A stretch of 59,734 nt of DNA from Saprospiraceae bacterium (lineage in GTDB: Bacteria > Bacteroidota > Bacteroidia > Chitinophagales > Saprospiraceae): positions 1-59,734 of the forward strand of contig JAHDIN010000018.1 in assembly GCA_020630775.1 (NCBI GenBank), given 5' to 3'. The notes under the pieces were generated by a model. The model worked only from the letters and a program-made list of their open reading frames with translations. It made no database searches and was not told where the DNA came from. Position 1 is the first letter of the stretch, and each line of letters opens with the position of its first letter. The position numbers were made by a program, and so were the translations under genes. Positions 8,956 through 17,974 of the stretch are shown here, piece by piece.

Positions 8956-10146
8956 TTAAGCCAAGCCTCTTCGTTTAATTTCAGCTGAAATTTGAGACAG
9001 CTCTCTGCTCATATCGCCCGTAACAGAGGTATTCTCTTTAGCTCTTCTTATTAGGTATGGAATCACTTCATCTAATGGACCATAAGGCACATATTTCGCC
9101 ACATTATAACCTGCTTGAGCCAAGTTAAAAGTGATGTTATCACTCATGCCCAAAAGTTGACAGAAATTAAGGTGTGGGTGATTCCGTTCTATTTGGTTGT
9201 CTTCAATCAATTTTGCTTGAAGTAAGTTGCTTTTTTCATTGTGAGAGGCACAAACAGAAGCAATTTTATCGTGGTGATTAACGCAGAATTCTAAACCCGA
9301 ATTATACATCTTATCAGTTGCCTCTTTGCTGGGATTTATAACTGTAGGTATACCCTTCTCTTCGGCATAATTATTTTCTTTTTCCATGTAAGCACCCCTT
9401 ACCAATTTCGCACCAAGCATATAATTACGCTCTTGAGATTTTTCAAAAGATGCTTTCAAATAATCTAACTTGTCATGTCGGTATAGTTGGAAAGTATTGT
9501 ACACAATTACAGAAGACTTATTGTAAGACTCCATCATTTGTTCTACCAAATTATCCATTGCAATTTGCATCCAACTTTCTTCTGCGTCTACCATAATACC
9601 GACCTTTAAATCATGGGCCCGCTTGCAAATGGTATCTAATCTTCTAAACAATTGTTTTTCCTGATAAGATTCACCCTCTGAAAGACTTTGACCTTTTTGA
9701 ATTTTGATAAGTAAATCATTATCTGCTAATCCAGTTATTTTTGTGCTCACTACAGGCACTGAGCTATTAGAAGCGGCTAACTCTATGGCCTTAGTCGTCT
9801 CTTTGACTACCTCGTCTAAATCTTGCTCGTCAGTTTTTGACTCAGCGCCATAATCTAAAATGGTTAAGGTATTATATCGGTATAGGAGATCTATGGATTT
9901 TTGGGTATCCAATAAATTTTCGCCACCTACAAATTGCTTAAATATCGTTCTCTTAACTGCGGGTTTTACGAGCGGGAAGTTAATTTTTAAAAGGAAGGGA
10001 GTTAATGCTGATCCCAAGGATACCAATCCTTTTTTATTCATCATAGAAAAGAGCCATTTGAGCTCCTTTAACTCTTTATCGGATTTATAGCTAAAGGCTA
10101 TTTCAGTATTTCTAAAGTCAGGTTGACTAAAGGGTTCTGGTTCCAT
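8956..10146 (-). CDS. Proline dehydrogenase (FAD-dependent)
   Basis: A 396-residue monofunctional PRODH that oxidises proline to pyrroline-5-carboxylate with FAD, feeding the respiratory chain. The TIM-barrel signatures are present: KLVRGAYMEKE (FAD/substrate strand), the ASHNEKS segment, and the C-terminal YLIRRAKEN helix with the two arginines that hold the proline carboxylate. There is no fused P5C dehydrogenase, unlike proteobacterial PutA. It is the last gene of the minus-strand run and starts 9 bases after aroE, so it is probably cotranscribed with it. No strong terminator follows. Confidence 0.92.
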   Translation of the reverse strand: MEPEPFSQPDFRNTEIAFSYKSDKELKELKWLFSMMNKKGLVSLGSALTPFLLKINFPLVKPAVKRTIFKQFVGGENLLDTQKSIDLLYRYNTLTILDYGAESKTDEQDLDEVVKETTKAIELAASNSSVPVVSTKITGLADNDLLIKIQKGQSLSEGESYQEKQLFRRLDTICKRAHDLKVGIMVDAEESWMQIAMDNLVEQMMESYNKSSVIVYNTFQLYRHDKLDYLKASFEKSQERNYMLGAKLVRGAYMEKENNYAEEKGIPTVINPSKEATDKMYNSGLEFCVNHHDKIASVCASHNEKSNLLQAKLIEDNQIERNHPHLNFCQLLGMSDNITFNLAQAGYNVAKYVPYGPLDEVIPYLIRRAKENTSVTGDMSRELSQISAEIKRRGLA

Positions 10147-10155
10147 TTGATATTT

Positions 10156-10887
10156 TTATTCATTCCAGATCATCCAGGACTTCTCAGCTTGCAATTCTAA
10201 CATCTCTAATCCATTTTTAATGAGCGCACCTTGATCCTCTGCTTTTTTCAAAAATAGTGTTTTTTCAGGATTGTAAATAAGATCAAAAACTAAATGTTTT
10301 GAAGATAAATATTCATAAGGAATAAAAGGTGCCTTTTCTATATTGGGCGACATACCTAAGGGTGTTGTATTGACTATAACATATTGATTTTCAATGATTT
10401 CTTTATTCAAATCTTCATAATTAAAATCACCTGCGGTTCTTGAAACAAAAGATACATTGAATCCTAATTTATCTAAGACATAAGACACTGCTTTTGAGGC
10501 CCCACCTGTCCCTAAAACTAATGCACCTTTATTATTAGAATTTAATGCCAAATGCGGCAAGATACTTTCCTCAAAACCATACACATCCGTATTGTGTCCA
10601 TACCATTTATAACCAATTCGCTTCACAGTGTTTACGGCCCCAATTGATTGAGCTTCGTCTGAAAGACCGTCTAAATAAGGCAATATTTGCTCCTTGTATG
10701 GAATTGTTACATTGAATCCATCAACCCCTATTTCTTTCAATGCTTTGACTTCTTCTATGCTTGCTAACTCAAATAATTTATAGCTGACCTGCTGGATATT
10801 TTCAGCTTCAAATTTAGCCTTGAAATACTTAGGGGAAAAAGAATGTGTAAGCGGAAAACCTATCAAACCAAATTGCCTCATATGCAT
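10156..10887 (-). CDS. aroE: Shikimate dehydrogenase
   Basis: A 243-residue AroE, slightly shorter than the ~270 of E. coli. It reduces 3-dehydroshikimate to shikimate with NADPH in aromatic amino-acid synthesis. Substrate serines lie in THSFSP (residues 14-19), the catalytic Lys in VTIPYKE (K65) and Asp in HNTD (D101), and the NADP-binding glycine turn is GTGGAS (126-131). The C-terminal GLEMLELQAEKSW matches the family. The annotated ATG overlaps the last base of the sugar transferase stop; an ATG two codons in (MRQFG) is equally possible. The overlap indicates cotranscription. Confidence 0.93.
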   Translation of the reverse strand: MHMRQFGLIGFPLTHSFSPKYFKAKFEAENIQQVSYKLFELASIEEVKALKEIGVDGFNVTIPYKEQILPYLDGLSDEAQSIGAVNTVKRIGYKWYGHNTDVYGFEESILPHLALNSNNKGALVLGTGGASKAVSYVLDKLGFNVSFVSRTAGDFNYEDLNKEIIENQYVIVNTTPLGMSPNIEKAPFIPYEYLSSKHLVFDLIYNPEKTLFLKKAEDQGALIKNGLEMLELQAEKSWMIWNE

Positions 10888-12308
10888 TACTTTCCTTTAC
10901 CTTTTACTAAAACGCTTATTGTTTGAAATAGGATTTTTAAGTCCAAAATAATTGACATATTCTCTAAGTACATGAAGTCATATTTCATCCTTTCAATCAT
11001 TTCATCTATGGATGAAGCGTAACCAAATTTTACTTGCCCCCATGAGGTAATACCTGGCCGTACCTGTAATAATTTCTTATAAATTGGTGCTTTACACACA
11101 ATCTTGTCGATAAAAAATTCTCTTTCTGGTCTAGGCCCTACAAGTGACATATCCCCTTTTATAACATTGAAAAATTGCGGTAGTTCATCCAATCTATATT
11201 TCCGCATTGTTTTACCCCAAGGCGTGATTCTACTATCATTATCATTAGCTAATTGGGGGCCCCTATTTTCAGCATTGGTATACATAGATCGAAACTTATA
11301 GATATTGAATTTTCGAAAATTCTTACCAATTCGCTGCTGGCTATATATTATGTTACCGTTAGATGACAACTTCACAAATATGGCTACCAATAAAAAAATT
11401 GGCCAGAATAAAAATACAACCAAAAACGATATGCATAAATCAAATAAACGCTTTAAAAATTTCTCATATTTTGGCATCATATCTTGATCAATTTCTATCA
11501 ATTGACTACCATTGATATGATTCATTTTCACTTTTCCAATTAACACATCATATAGTTCGGGTACTACTTTTACGTTAACGCTATCTCGATGTTCATATAA
11601 TTGTTCTAAAATATCATTTACATTATGAAATTGATTTTCTTCAGGTGCTAAAATGACATCTTCTATTCCTTGTTTTTCTATTATTGTTCCCATCTCATTA
11701 ATGGAACCCAGTCGTTGTATATTATTTGAAAAAGCGGCGTAATTATTTCCATCTAATTTTGCATATCCCTTTATATTATAACCCGCAGCTTTCCCACCTT
11801 CTTGAATCCTTTTATACGCTAATTCAGCATTCGGTCCAGACCCAATGAGTAAGGTGTTATATTTTACCTTACCAGATTTTACGCGCCATTTTGCGACTGT
11901 CAGATAAAACATTCGCAAAAATGCTGTTATACCAAAATGATAAATAAATAGTCGAAAAACGGGCTCTGTGTAGGAAGTATATTGAGAGGTTTTATCATCA
12001 ATCATAATTGTAAAAAATAGCAACATGACACCAATAAATGACAAAACAAAAGTCCTAATTAAGGTAGCTAATCTAGAGTACCTATATATGTCCTGGTATT
12101 TATCAAATAATGCATAAAGCAAAACCCAGGCTAATGGAATAACGAGTAGGCCAATTTGTAGTTTCGGATTGGATAATATCTCAGAATTTGATGGTTCTAA
12201 GCCCTCTGTAATTAATCTATATTTAAAAAAAAGAAACCAAGCTATGGCTGCTGAGAACCAATCCAGAATTCTATAAAATAGAATTTCTATATGTCTTTGG
12301 TTTTTCAA
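10887..12308 (-). CDS. Polyprenyl-phosphate sugar-1-phosphate transferase (WcaJ/EpsL type)
   Basis: A 473-residue membrane enzyme that starts polysaccharide repeat assembly by moving a sugar phosphate from a UDP-sugar to undecaprenyl phosphate. Four N-terminal membrane segments lie in the first ~135 residues, then a Rossmann-like CoA_binding_3 domain (LLIGSGPNAELAYKR), then a fifth hydrophobic segment (about 290-320) and the catalytic bacterial sugar-transferase domain with YKFRSMY, RLDELPQ and SLVGPRPER. All family signatures are intact. Its neighbours, a Gfo/Idh oxidoreductase and a lipoprotein, suggest surface-polysaccharide work, though no glycosyltransferase cluster is present here. The sugar specificity cannot be read. 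Confidence 0.93.
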   Translation of the reverse strand: MKNQRHIEILFYRILDWFSAAIAWFLFFKYRLITEGLEPSNSEILSNPKLQIGLLVIPLAWVLLYALFDKYQDIYRYSRLATLIRTFVLSFIGVMLLFFTIMIDDKTSQYTSYTEPVFRLFIYHFGITAFLRMFYLTVAKWRVKSGKVKYNTLLIGSGPNAELAYKRIQEGGKAAGYNIKGYAKLDGNNYAAFSNNIQRLGSINEMGTIIEKQGIEDVILAPEENQFHNVNDILEQLYEHRDSVNVKVVPELYDVLIGKVKMNHINGSQLIEIDQDMMPKYEKFLKRLFDLCISFLVVFLFWPIFLLVAIFVKLSSNGNIIYSQQRIGKNFRKFNIYKFRSMYTNAENRGPQLANDNDSRITPWGKTMRKYRLDELPQFFNVIKGDMSLVGPRPEREFFIDKIVCKAPIYKKLLQVRPGITSWGQVKFGYASSIDEMIERMKYDFMYLENMSIILDLKILFQTISVLVKGKGK

Positions 12309-12324
12309 GAGATGTCAAAGAAGT

Positions 12325-13167
12325 TTAGAAGGTCAATAGTTTGACATTATCGATACTTACATTTCCTCTTGAAGCGGATCCTGGCAAGCTAGAAAAAACA
12401 ATTTGATAACTTTCGAATTGTTCGCTTAAAACCTCAGGTAAGATTTCTAAATACAGTTTAGTCCAATCTTCTGTAGGAACTAGAATTATTTTATAAACAC
12501 GTTTACCTACGGTACCTCGATAACCTATTATACCTACACGCAGCTCAACATCAGTCTTGTAATCCATTTCCATAAACAATTGTGTAGCTTCTAAACCTGT
12601 TGTTTCAAAAAGTTCAAAATGCGCTTTTTCGAAAAATGGAAAGGAGTCTGTTACCGCAATTGAACCAGAAAAATTACCAGAAAGTGCATCACTGACAAGC
12701 TCGATACTATTTTCTGTTTCATTATCGAGATTAGCTCTGAAGTTATGCCCAAGTTCAAAATCTTCAACCATTAAAAATTTTGTCTCTGGTCTATAATTAA
12801 AAGTAGGATTCAAATTTACTGTAGAGCCCGCTTGAAAAGGAACGTCTGTCCTAACACCTTGATAAAATGGGTACTCAATTGGATTGTTTTGCTGGCCATT
12901 ATTTCTTATTACAGCTCTTACTAAGATCTCATCTGAATTGGCGGGTTCTAAGACTGGGACTTTAGTTGGTACTGGAAATAAGCCACGATTAAAACCATCA
13001 GAATAAACTGAAACATCTTGAATATCAAACGTTGCAGCACCTTGGTCAGGATTAATATTAAAATTTACATCATTCACTTCAATAAACATGGGTTCTTCTC
13101 CTGTTCCTTCTAAAAATCCGCATGCGTTTACGATGAAACAAAGAAATAATAAAGATAATAGTCTCAT
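12325..13167 (-). CDS. Lipoprotein of unknown function with C-terminal β-sandwich-like region
   Basis: A 280-residue protein with a signal peptide and lipobox at VNAC (Cys16). I do not recognise a named family. The N-terminal half reads like an Ig-like or LEA-like domain describing an 'FDIQDVSVYSDGFNRG' strand pattern; the C-terminal half (from about residue 130, FEL...GNVSIDNVKLLTF) resembles jelly-roll carbohydrate-binding domains that end in a 'IDNVKL' strand. Its start overlaps the stop of the Gfo/Idh gene by 4 bp (ATGA), so the two are translationally coupled, and the sugar transferase follows 16 bases later. A role in envelope polysaccharide is inferred from context only. Confidence 0.7.
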   Translation of the reverse strand: MRLLSLLFLCFIVNACGFLEGTGEEPMFIEVNDVNFNINPDQGAATFDIQDVSVYSDGFNRGLFPVPTKVPVLEPANSDEILVRAVIRNNGQQNNPIEYPFYQGVRTDVPFQAGSTVNLNPTFNYRPETKFLMVEDFELGHNFRANLDNETENSIELVSDALSGNFSGSIAVTDSFPFFEKAHFELFETTGLEATQLFMEMDYKTDVELRVGIIGYRGTVGKRVYKIILVPTEDWTKLYLEILPEVLSEQFESYQIVFSSLPGSASRGNVSIDNVKLLTF

Positions 13168-14132
13168 ATACTAGATGATTCAATAGCTGTTTTTTCAATT
13201 AAATCTGCTAACTCACTGGTTTTCAGGGCAGATGCACAGTTAATTACTGCTTGTTTATTATTAACGATACAATTATAAAAATCATTGAGTTCATCGACAA
13301 TTGCATTTCCATTAAGGTCTCCAGAAGACGAAAAGGAGAAATACTTATCCTTCCCATTCATTGATATTTTCATATCATTTGCACTCCCTTCTTTTTTGAT
13401 CTCAATCAACTCTGCTTGCTTTTTATCTAGATCCATACTCAAATAAGCACCTTCTTGAAATATCCTAAACTTACGCATGCTTTTCATGCTCATTCTACTA
13501 GAGGTCAAATTTACAACAGTGTTATTATTGAATTCTAGTCTAGCATTACATATATCGAGATGGTCTGTGATTAATTTAACACCGTGCGCTTTAACCTCTC
13601 TAATTTCACTTTTCATCATACTCAACGTGAGGTCGATATCATGTATCATTAAATCAAAAATAACTGACACATCAGCCCCTCTAGGATTAAAGGTGGCTAA
13701 GCGATGTACTTCAATAAATTTAGGATCGCTTATTTTCTGGTTTACAAATTTATAGGCGGGATTATATCTTTCAACAAACCCAATTTGAGATACTATATCT
13801 GGATGCACATCACAGATGGCTTTTAATTTTTGCGCCTCATCAACTGTACTGGTCATAGGTTTCTCTACGAAAATATGCTTCTTATTTCTCACTGCTTTAT
13901 CCGCTAATTCGAAATGTGTACTTGTAGTAGAGGCGATAATACAAGCGTCACATGACTGAATTAATGCATCTTCATTTTCGTAAAACGGTATGTCATTGTA
14001 CATCTCTTGTCTAACGTATGCTGGATCATAAATGCCCACAACTTTGAATGGCGTCTGCTCTAGACATTTTAAATGGATTTTACCCAAATGTCCATGTCCA
14101 AATACACCCACCTTCAAATCTTGATGATCCAT
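13164..14132 (-). CDS. Gfo/Idh/MocA family oxidoreductase
   Basis: A 322-residue cytoplasmic NAD(P)-dependent sugar or cyclitol dehydrogenase. The Rossmann fingerprint is VGVFGHGHLGKIH (residues 8-20), the EKPM motif of the family follows near residue 95, and a central DLMIHDIDL segment provides the catalytic His/Asp region. Family members oxidise or reduce sugars, often UDP- or nucleotide-linked. It lies 2 bases after the small membrane protein and overlaps the lipoprotein start by 4 bp. With the adjacent sugar transferase, a nucleotide-sugar substrate is plausible but unproven. Confidence 0.9.
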   Translation of the reverse strand: MDHQDLKVGVFGHGHLGKIHLKCLEQTPFKVVGIYDPAYVRQEMYNDIPFYENEDALIQSCDACIIASTTSTHFELADKAVRNKKHIFVEKPMTSTVDEAQKLKAICDVHPDIVSQIGFVERYNPAYKFVNQKISDPKFIEVHRLATFNPRGADVSVIFDLMIHDIDLTLSMMKSEIREVKAHGVKLITDHLDICNARLEFNNNTVVNLTSSRMSMKSMRKFRIFQEGAYLSMDLDKKQAELIEIKKEGSANDMKISMNGKDKYFSFSSSGDLNGNAIVDELNDFYNCIVNNKQAVINCASALKTSELADLIEKTAIESSSI

Positions 14133-14134
14133 AT

Positions 14135-14467
14135 TTAGTTTTGAAGGGACCTATAGTCCATATAATTAACGAGAAAGATGATCGAAATTAAAACCAATGC
14201 CGCAAATGTGATAAACACTAAAGTTCTAATTTGCCCAAGAAATTTTATTGCCAAAGGACCATGTTCAGGATACTTTTTGGATAGGAATGCTTTGGCCTTA
14301 TTAAACTTAAAAACCATGTCTGGTGCCAAATCGATATTAAAGGCTTTTAATTTTTTGTAACTTTTGATGATTTTTAATCTTAGAAATAGATTCACGAATA
14401 GCAACAAGATTGCTATCGGAATAACTAAGTAAGACATGATTAATGATATTTTCAAAGTAAAGCCCAT
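14135..14467 (-). CDS. Small membrane protein, unknown
   Basis: A protein of 110 residues from the first ATG (14467) or 100 from ATG at 14437 (MSYLVIPIAILLLF). It has an N-terminal membrane segment, a basic cytoplasmic middle (LRLKIIKSYKKLKAF) and a C-terminal membrane segment (LVFITFAALVLISIIFLVNYM), so both ends may be in the membrane. No family is recognised. It is the first gene of the minus-strand run and is only 2 bases from the oxidoreductase gene. Its start region overlaps that of the divergent M14 gene: the shorter start and the M14 ATG share the tetranucleotide CATG at 14435-14438. Confidence 0.65.
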   Translation of the reverse strand: MGFTLKISLIMSYLVIPIAILLLFVNLFLRLKIIKSYKKLKAFNIDLAPDMVFKFNKAKAFLSKKYPEHGPLAIKFLGQIRTLVFITFAALVLISIIFLVNYMDYRSLQN

Positions 14468-17048
14468 ATCTGTGCATAAAGCTAATTCTTTTAATTGCCC
14501 TGTTCGACATATTCTATTATTAATATTTGCTGTAATTCAACTCAATAGTTATGGCCAAGTAGAGGATACTTACTATCTGCCTGATATTAAGTACAATACA
14601 GATATACCAAATCCTGAATCTATTCTCAAATACCAGATAGGTGAATGGCATATCACACATGACCAATTGTATTACACAGTGAAGACTTTGTGTGAAAAAT
14701 CAGAAAACTGCGTATTCAACGAAATTGGGCGCACACATGAAAATAGGCCTTTGGTTAATCTAATTATTAGTTCTAAATCCAATATCGAAAACCTCGAATC
14801 TTTACGAAAAAAACACAACCAACTTACAGACCCGACAAAAGGGCAAGACGTAAATATTGAAGAAGTCCCTTTGGTTTTATATCAAGGCTATTCAGTACAC
14901 GGCAATGAAAGCAGTGGTTCTAATGCCGTCCCTATGATTGTCTATTATTTGCTTGCAGGGGAATCTGAACATTTAGAAAAATTACTGGATGAAACAATTG
15001 TGATTATAGACCCTTGTTATAATCCTGATGGACTGCAAAGATTTAGTACATGGGCAAACAGTCATAAACATTTAAATCTGGTTGCTGATCCAATTGGAAG
15101 AGAATTCAATGAAGTCTGGCCAGGCGGAAGAACGAATCATTATTGGTTTGACTTAAATCGAGATTGGATTTTTAATATACATCCATCAAGCAAGGCTAGA
15201 ATTAAAAACTTCCATTATTGGAAACCAGATATCTTAACTGACCATCATGAAATGGGTTCTAATAGAACATTCTTTTTTCAACCAGGCATCCCAAGTCGAA
15301 CCAATCCTAACACGCCGCAAATTAATCAGGATTTAACTGAAGAGATTGGTACTTTTCATGCAACGGCTTTGGATTCTATTGGTTCTTTATATTACTCCAA
15401 AGAATCCTTTGATGATTTTTATTATGGCAAAGGATCTACTTATCCTGACATCCAAGGTGCCATTGGAATCTTATTTGAACAAGCCAGTTCACGTGGGCAT
15501 TTGCGACAAACAAGTAATGGCTTATTGAGCTTTCCTTTTACGATCAGAAATCAATTTGTAACTGCGCTATCTACTCAAAAAGCTGGCTTAAATATGAAAA
15601 GCACTTTATTGAAATACAAAAGGGATTTCTTCAAGGATAGATATGAGAAAGCTGATAACGGCTATTTCATTTTTGAAGAAGCGGATCATTATAAGGCTAA
15701 CTTTTTTGTTGAATTGATGAATAGGCATCAAATAGATGTCTATCAAAATCCTAAAGACATGAGCATTGGCGGCCAAAGTTTTTCTAAAGACATAAGCTTT
15801 ATCGTTCCTAAAAAGCAACGACAAACAACATTGGTACAGACCATTTTTGAAACTGTAAATACATTTAGAGACAGCTTATTTTATGACGTATCTGCATGGA
15901 CATTGCCTTTAGCATTTGACATGAAATATGCAGAATCCAATACAGGGTTTGATGCCATCAGTTTAAATAAAATTTCTAGTGTCGCTTACAGTCAAAAATC
16001 TAAAACTGTTGACTCAAAAAGTTACGCTATTGCTATTGAGTGGTATAATTATATGGCGCCGACATTTCTTTACAAACTGCTCGATGAAGACATCAAAGTC
16101 AAAGTTGTTACCGAGAAAACAAAATTTCAATCCGAAGGTAGCTACAAAGATTTTGAAGTGGGGACACTCATTATTCCTTTATCTAACCAACCTTTGGACA
16201 GGACTGATTTAGTCAATTGGATTGAAAGCAATGTATCTGAATACAAACTAAATAGTCATGTTATTGACACCGGTTTTTCTCCTGATGGTAAGTCACTTGG
16301 AAGCCCACAGCAAAACGCTATTGAAAAGCCTCGTGTAGCCATGATTATTGGCCAAGGCGTTAATGCTTATGAAGCCGGAGCCACCTGGCATCAAATGGAC
16401 CAGCGCATGGAGATGCCTGTAGTTATGATTGATAAAAATCAAATACGCAGAGCAGACTTAAGCACTTTCAATGTTATTATCCTACCTGATGGAACTTACA
16501 GCACGACCGACGAAAACGCAGATAAAATTAAAAACTGGGTCAATGACGGAGGAACGCTTATTGCTATGAGACGTGCCATTAATTTTGTTGATCGTATGGG
16601 CATGACAAAGTATGTAAATAAGAAGAATGCAGCAGAGAAAGAGAAAAATGTTTCATACACCACCTTGAGTAATTATCGCGGTGCTCAAGTTATTGGTGGT
16701 GCTATATATCAGTCAGTCATTGATCTTAATCACCCACTTTTCTATGGATACAAAGATGAGATGCTCCCTATTTTTAAAAGAGGGACACAATTCTATGAAG
16801 TACAGAACACATTGGCTACGCCATTAAGATATGCATCAAAACCACTTCTATCTGGTTATACATCAGATAAGAATATTGAGAAGGCAAGAAATGCCGCAGG
16901 TATTATATGTTCTGCACATGGTTCAGGTCAAATCATATCATTGGTTGACAATCCTAATTTTAGAGGCTATTGGTTAGGCGGGAGTAAGTTATTTGCGAAT
17001 GCTTTATTTTTCCATGGATTGATTGATTCGCGGTCGTTAGCTAGATGA
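14436..17048 (+). CDS. M14 family zinc carboxypeptidase, secreted
   Basis: An 870-residue secreted metallocarboxypeptidase. The zinc ligands are visible as HGNE (H155, E158) and the histidine of TDHHEMG (about 270), and the catalytic glutamate as GILFEQ (E348). The extra C-terminal half (about 400-870) is typical of large Bacteroidota M14 proteins; it contains a class I glutamine-amidotransferase-like stretch (VAMIIGQGVNAYEAG, IILPDGTY, WVNDGGTLIAM). A signal-like hydrophobic segment HILLLIFAVIQLNSYGQ ends at residue 41, so a shorter start is likely; a GTG at 14472 would give a normal-length signal. It digests peptides from the C-terminus in the periplasm or outside. A degenerate repeat spacer follows. 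Confidence 0.9.
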   Translation: MINDIFKVKPISVHKANSFNCPVRHILLLIFAVIQLNSYGQVEDTYYLPDIKYNTDIPNPESILKYQIGEWHITHDQLYYTVKTLCEKSENCVFNEIGRTHENRPLVNLIISSKSNIENLESLRKKHNQLTDPTKGQDVNIEEVPLVLYQGYSVHGNESSGSNAVPMIVYYLLAGESEHLEKLLDETIVIIDPCYNPDGLQRFSTWANSHKHLNLVADPIGREFNEVWPGGRTNHYWFDLNRDWIFNIHPSSKARIKNFHYWKPDILTDHHEMGSNRTFFFQPGIPSRTNPNTPQINQDLTEEIGTFHATALDSIGSLYYSKESFDDFYYGKGSTYPDIQGAIGILFEQASSRGHLRQTSNGLLSFPFTIRNQFVTALSTQKAGLNMKSTLLKYKRDFFKDRYEKADNGYFIFEEADHYKANFFVELMNRHQIDVYQNPKDMSIGGQSFSKDISFIVPKKQRQTTLVQTIFETVNTFRDSLFYDVSAWTLPLAFDMKYAESNTGFDAISLNKISSVAYSQKSKTVDSKSYAIAIEWYNYMAPTFLYKLLDEDIKVKVVTEKTKFQSEGSYKDFEVGTLIIPLSNQPLDRTDLVNWIESNVSEYKLNSHVIDTGFSPDGKSLGSPQQNAIEKPRVAMIIGQGVNAYEAGATWHQMDQRMEMPVVMIDKNQIRRADLSTFNVIILPDGTYSTTDENADKIKNWVNDGGTLIAMRRAINFVDRMGMTKYVNKKNAAEKEKNVSYTTLSNYRGAQVIGGAIYQSVIDLNHPLFYGYKDEMLPIFKRGTQFYEVQNTLATPLRYASKPLLSGYTSDKNIEKARNAAGIICSAHGSGQIISLVDNPNFRGYWLGGSKLFANALFFHGLIDSRSLAR

Positions 17049-17202
17049 TCTGCGACCTAAGGTTGCAAGTGGAGATTGGAGACTAGTAATTAGTTTACCT
17101 GATGAATTGAGAGGTTCATGGGAATAGCGGTTCAAGGGATTAGGGGTATAGGAAGGGCTATCAATTTGACTACATTGTATGAAGAAGCGACTGGTTATTT
17201 TT

Positions 17203-17258
17203 GGTCTTTGGTCTTTGGTCTTTGGTCTTTGGTCTTTGGTCTTTGGTCTTTGGTCTTT
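17203..17258. repeat. (GGTCTTT)8 tandem repeat
   Basis: Eight perfect 7-bp units in a row, between the M14 gene and the ECF sigma operon. Similar short repeats occur at 53154-53181 and, with an 8-bp period, at 59577-59640. Confidence 0.95.
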
Positions 17259-17293
17259 TACGGCTTGATGCCTTTAAACCGCGATGCCGTTAT

Positions 17294-17336
17294 ACCTTTA
17301 CACCTTTACACCTTCAAACAGTTACACCTCTAAACC
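17294..17336. repeat. Degenerate octamer repeat, ACCTTTAC type
   Basis: Units ACCTTTAC, ACCTTTAC, ACCTTCAA, ACAGTTAC, ACCTCTAA then ACC follow at a strict 8-bp step. The ACCTnnAA form is close to the reverse complement of the AGGTTTAA octamers at the right edge of the window. Confidence 0.7.
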
Positions 17337-17464
17337 AATACAAATCAGAGATTAACACATTACATTAATTTAAATATATTTTTTAATTAAAAAAAATCAT
17401 CCTCCATTCCAACCTTTTCTGATTTTGAAGGCACTTATAGGTAAACAAAGCAGAATAGTCAATT

Positions 17465-17974
17465 ATGGAATTACAAAAGCTCATATCGGAAGCGCTTAAA
17501 GACAACAGGTCGGCGCAGAAGCTTTTGTACCGTACTTACAAAGATCGTTTATACACATTGGCATATAGAATTTGTGGTGATTTTGAATTAGCTAATGACA
17601 TTTTACAAGAAACATTTATAGAGGGCTTTAAGAAGCTGCATAAACTTAATGAGGCCAATGCATTTTATGGATGGATCAGAACTATTCTTGTGAGGAAGGC
17701 CTACGCTCAAGTAAAAAGCAGAACAGAAAGTGAAGATATAGAACAACTTCAAGCACCAGTCAATCATTATAGTGCATTCGATGTGGAATACATCGAGAAG
17801 GCCATTCAACTTTTGCCAGACAAAAGCAGAGCTGTTTTTGTAATGGCAGAGGTTGAGGGTTTTTCACATTCGGAGATTTCTGAGGCAATGAATATCTCTG
17901 TAGGTACTTCAAAATCTCAATTGAATTTTGCAAAAACAAAACTAAAGAAATGGCTTAGGCCATATATATCATGA
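17465..17974 (+). CDS. ECF-type RNA polymerase sigma-70 factor
   Basis: A 169-residue two-domain sigma factor. Region 2 spans about residues 15-80 (LLYRTYKDRLYTLAYRI...ANDILQETFIEGFKKL, then the FYGWIRTILVRKAY segment) and region 4 about 105-165 (LLPDKSRAVFVMAEVEGFSHSEISEAMNISVGTSKSQL, a helix-turn-helix that reads the -35 element). There is no C-terminal extension. Its stop overlaps the next gene by 4 bp (ATGA), the usual arrangement for a sigma/anti-sigma pair. It probably drives its own operon, including the two outer-membrane proteins downstream. Confidence 0.95.
   Translation: MELQKLISEALKDNRSAQKLLYRTYKDRLYTLAYRICGDFELANDILQETFIEGFKKLHKLNEANAFYGWIRTILVRKAYAQVKSRTESEDIEQLQAPVNHYSAFDVEYIEKAIQLLPDKSRAVFVMAEVEGFSHSEISEAMNISVGTSKSQLNFAKTKLKKWLRPYIS

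Larger units (their letters stand above)
17049..17464. other. 416-bp spacer with heptamer and octamer repeats
   Basis: It contains eight GGTCTTT heptamers (17203-17258) and a degenerate octamer run (about 17294-17336, ACCTTTAC-type). The 71-codon frame crossing it is a product of the repeat (FWSLVFGLWSLV...) and is not a gene. The last ~100 bases are very AT-rich and must carry the promoter of the ECF operon, but I see no clean TAnnTTTG. Confidence 0.7.

Noticed and set aside
17141..17168. Fourth copy of the TAGGGGT module in the 17-kb spacer
   Set aside because: TAGGGGT is present but no TGTCT follows at the fixed distance.
17118..17333. 71-codon plus-strand frame
   Set aside because: It runs through the GGTCTTT array and encodes the repeat FWSLVFGLWSLVFGL; it has no independent support.
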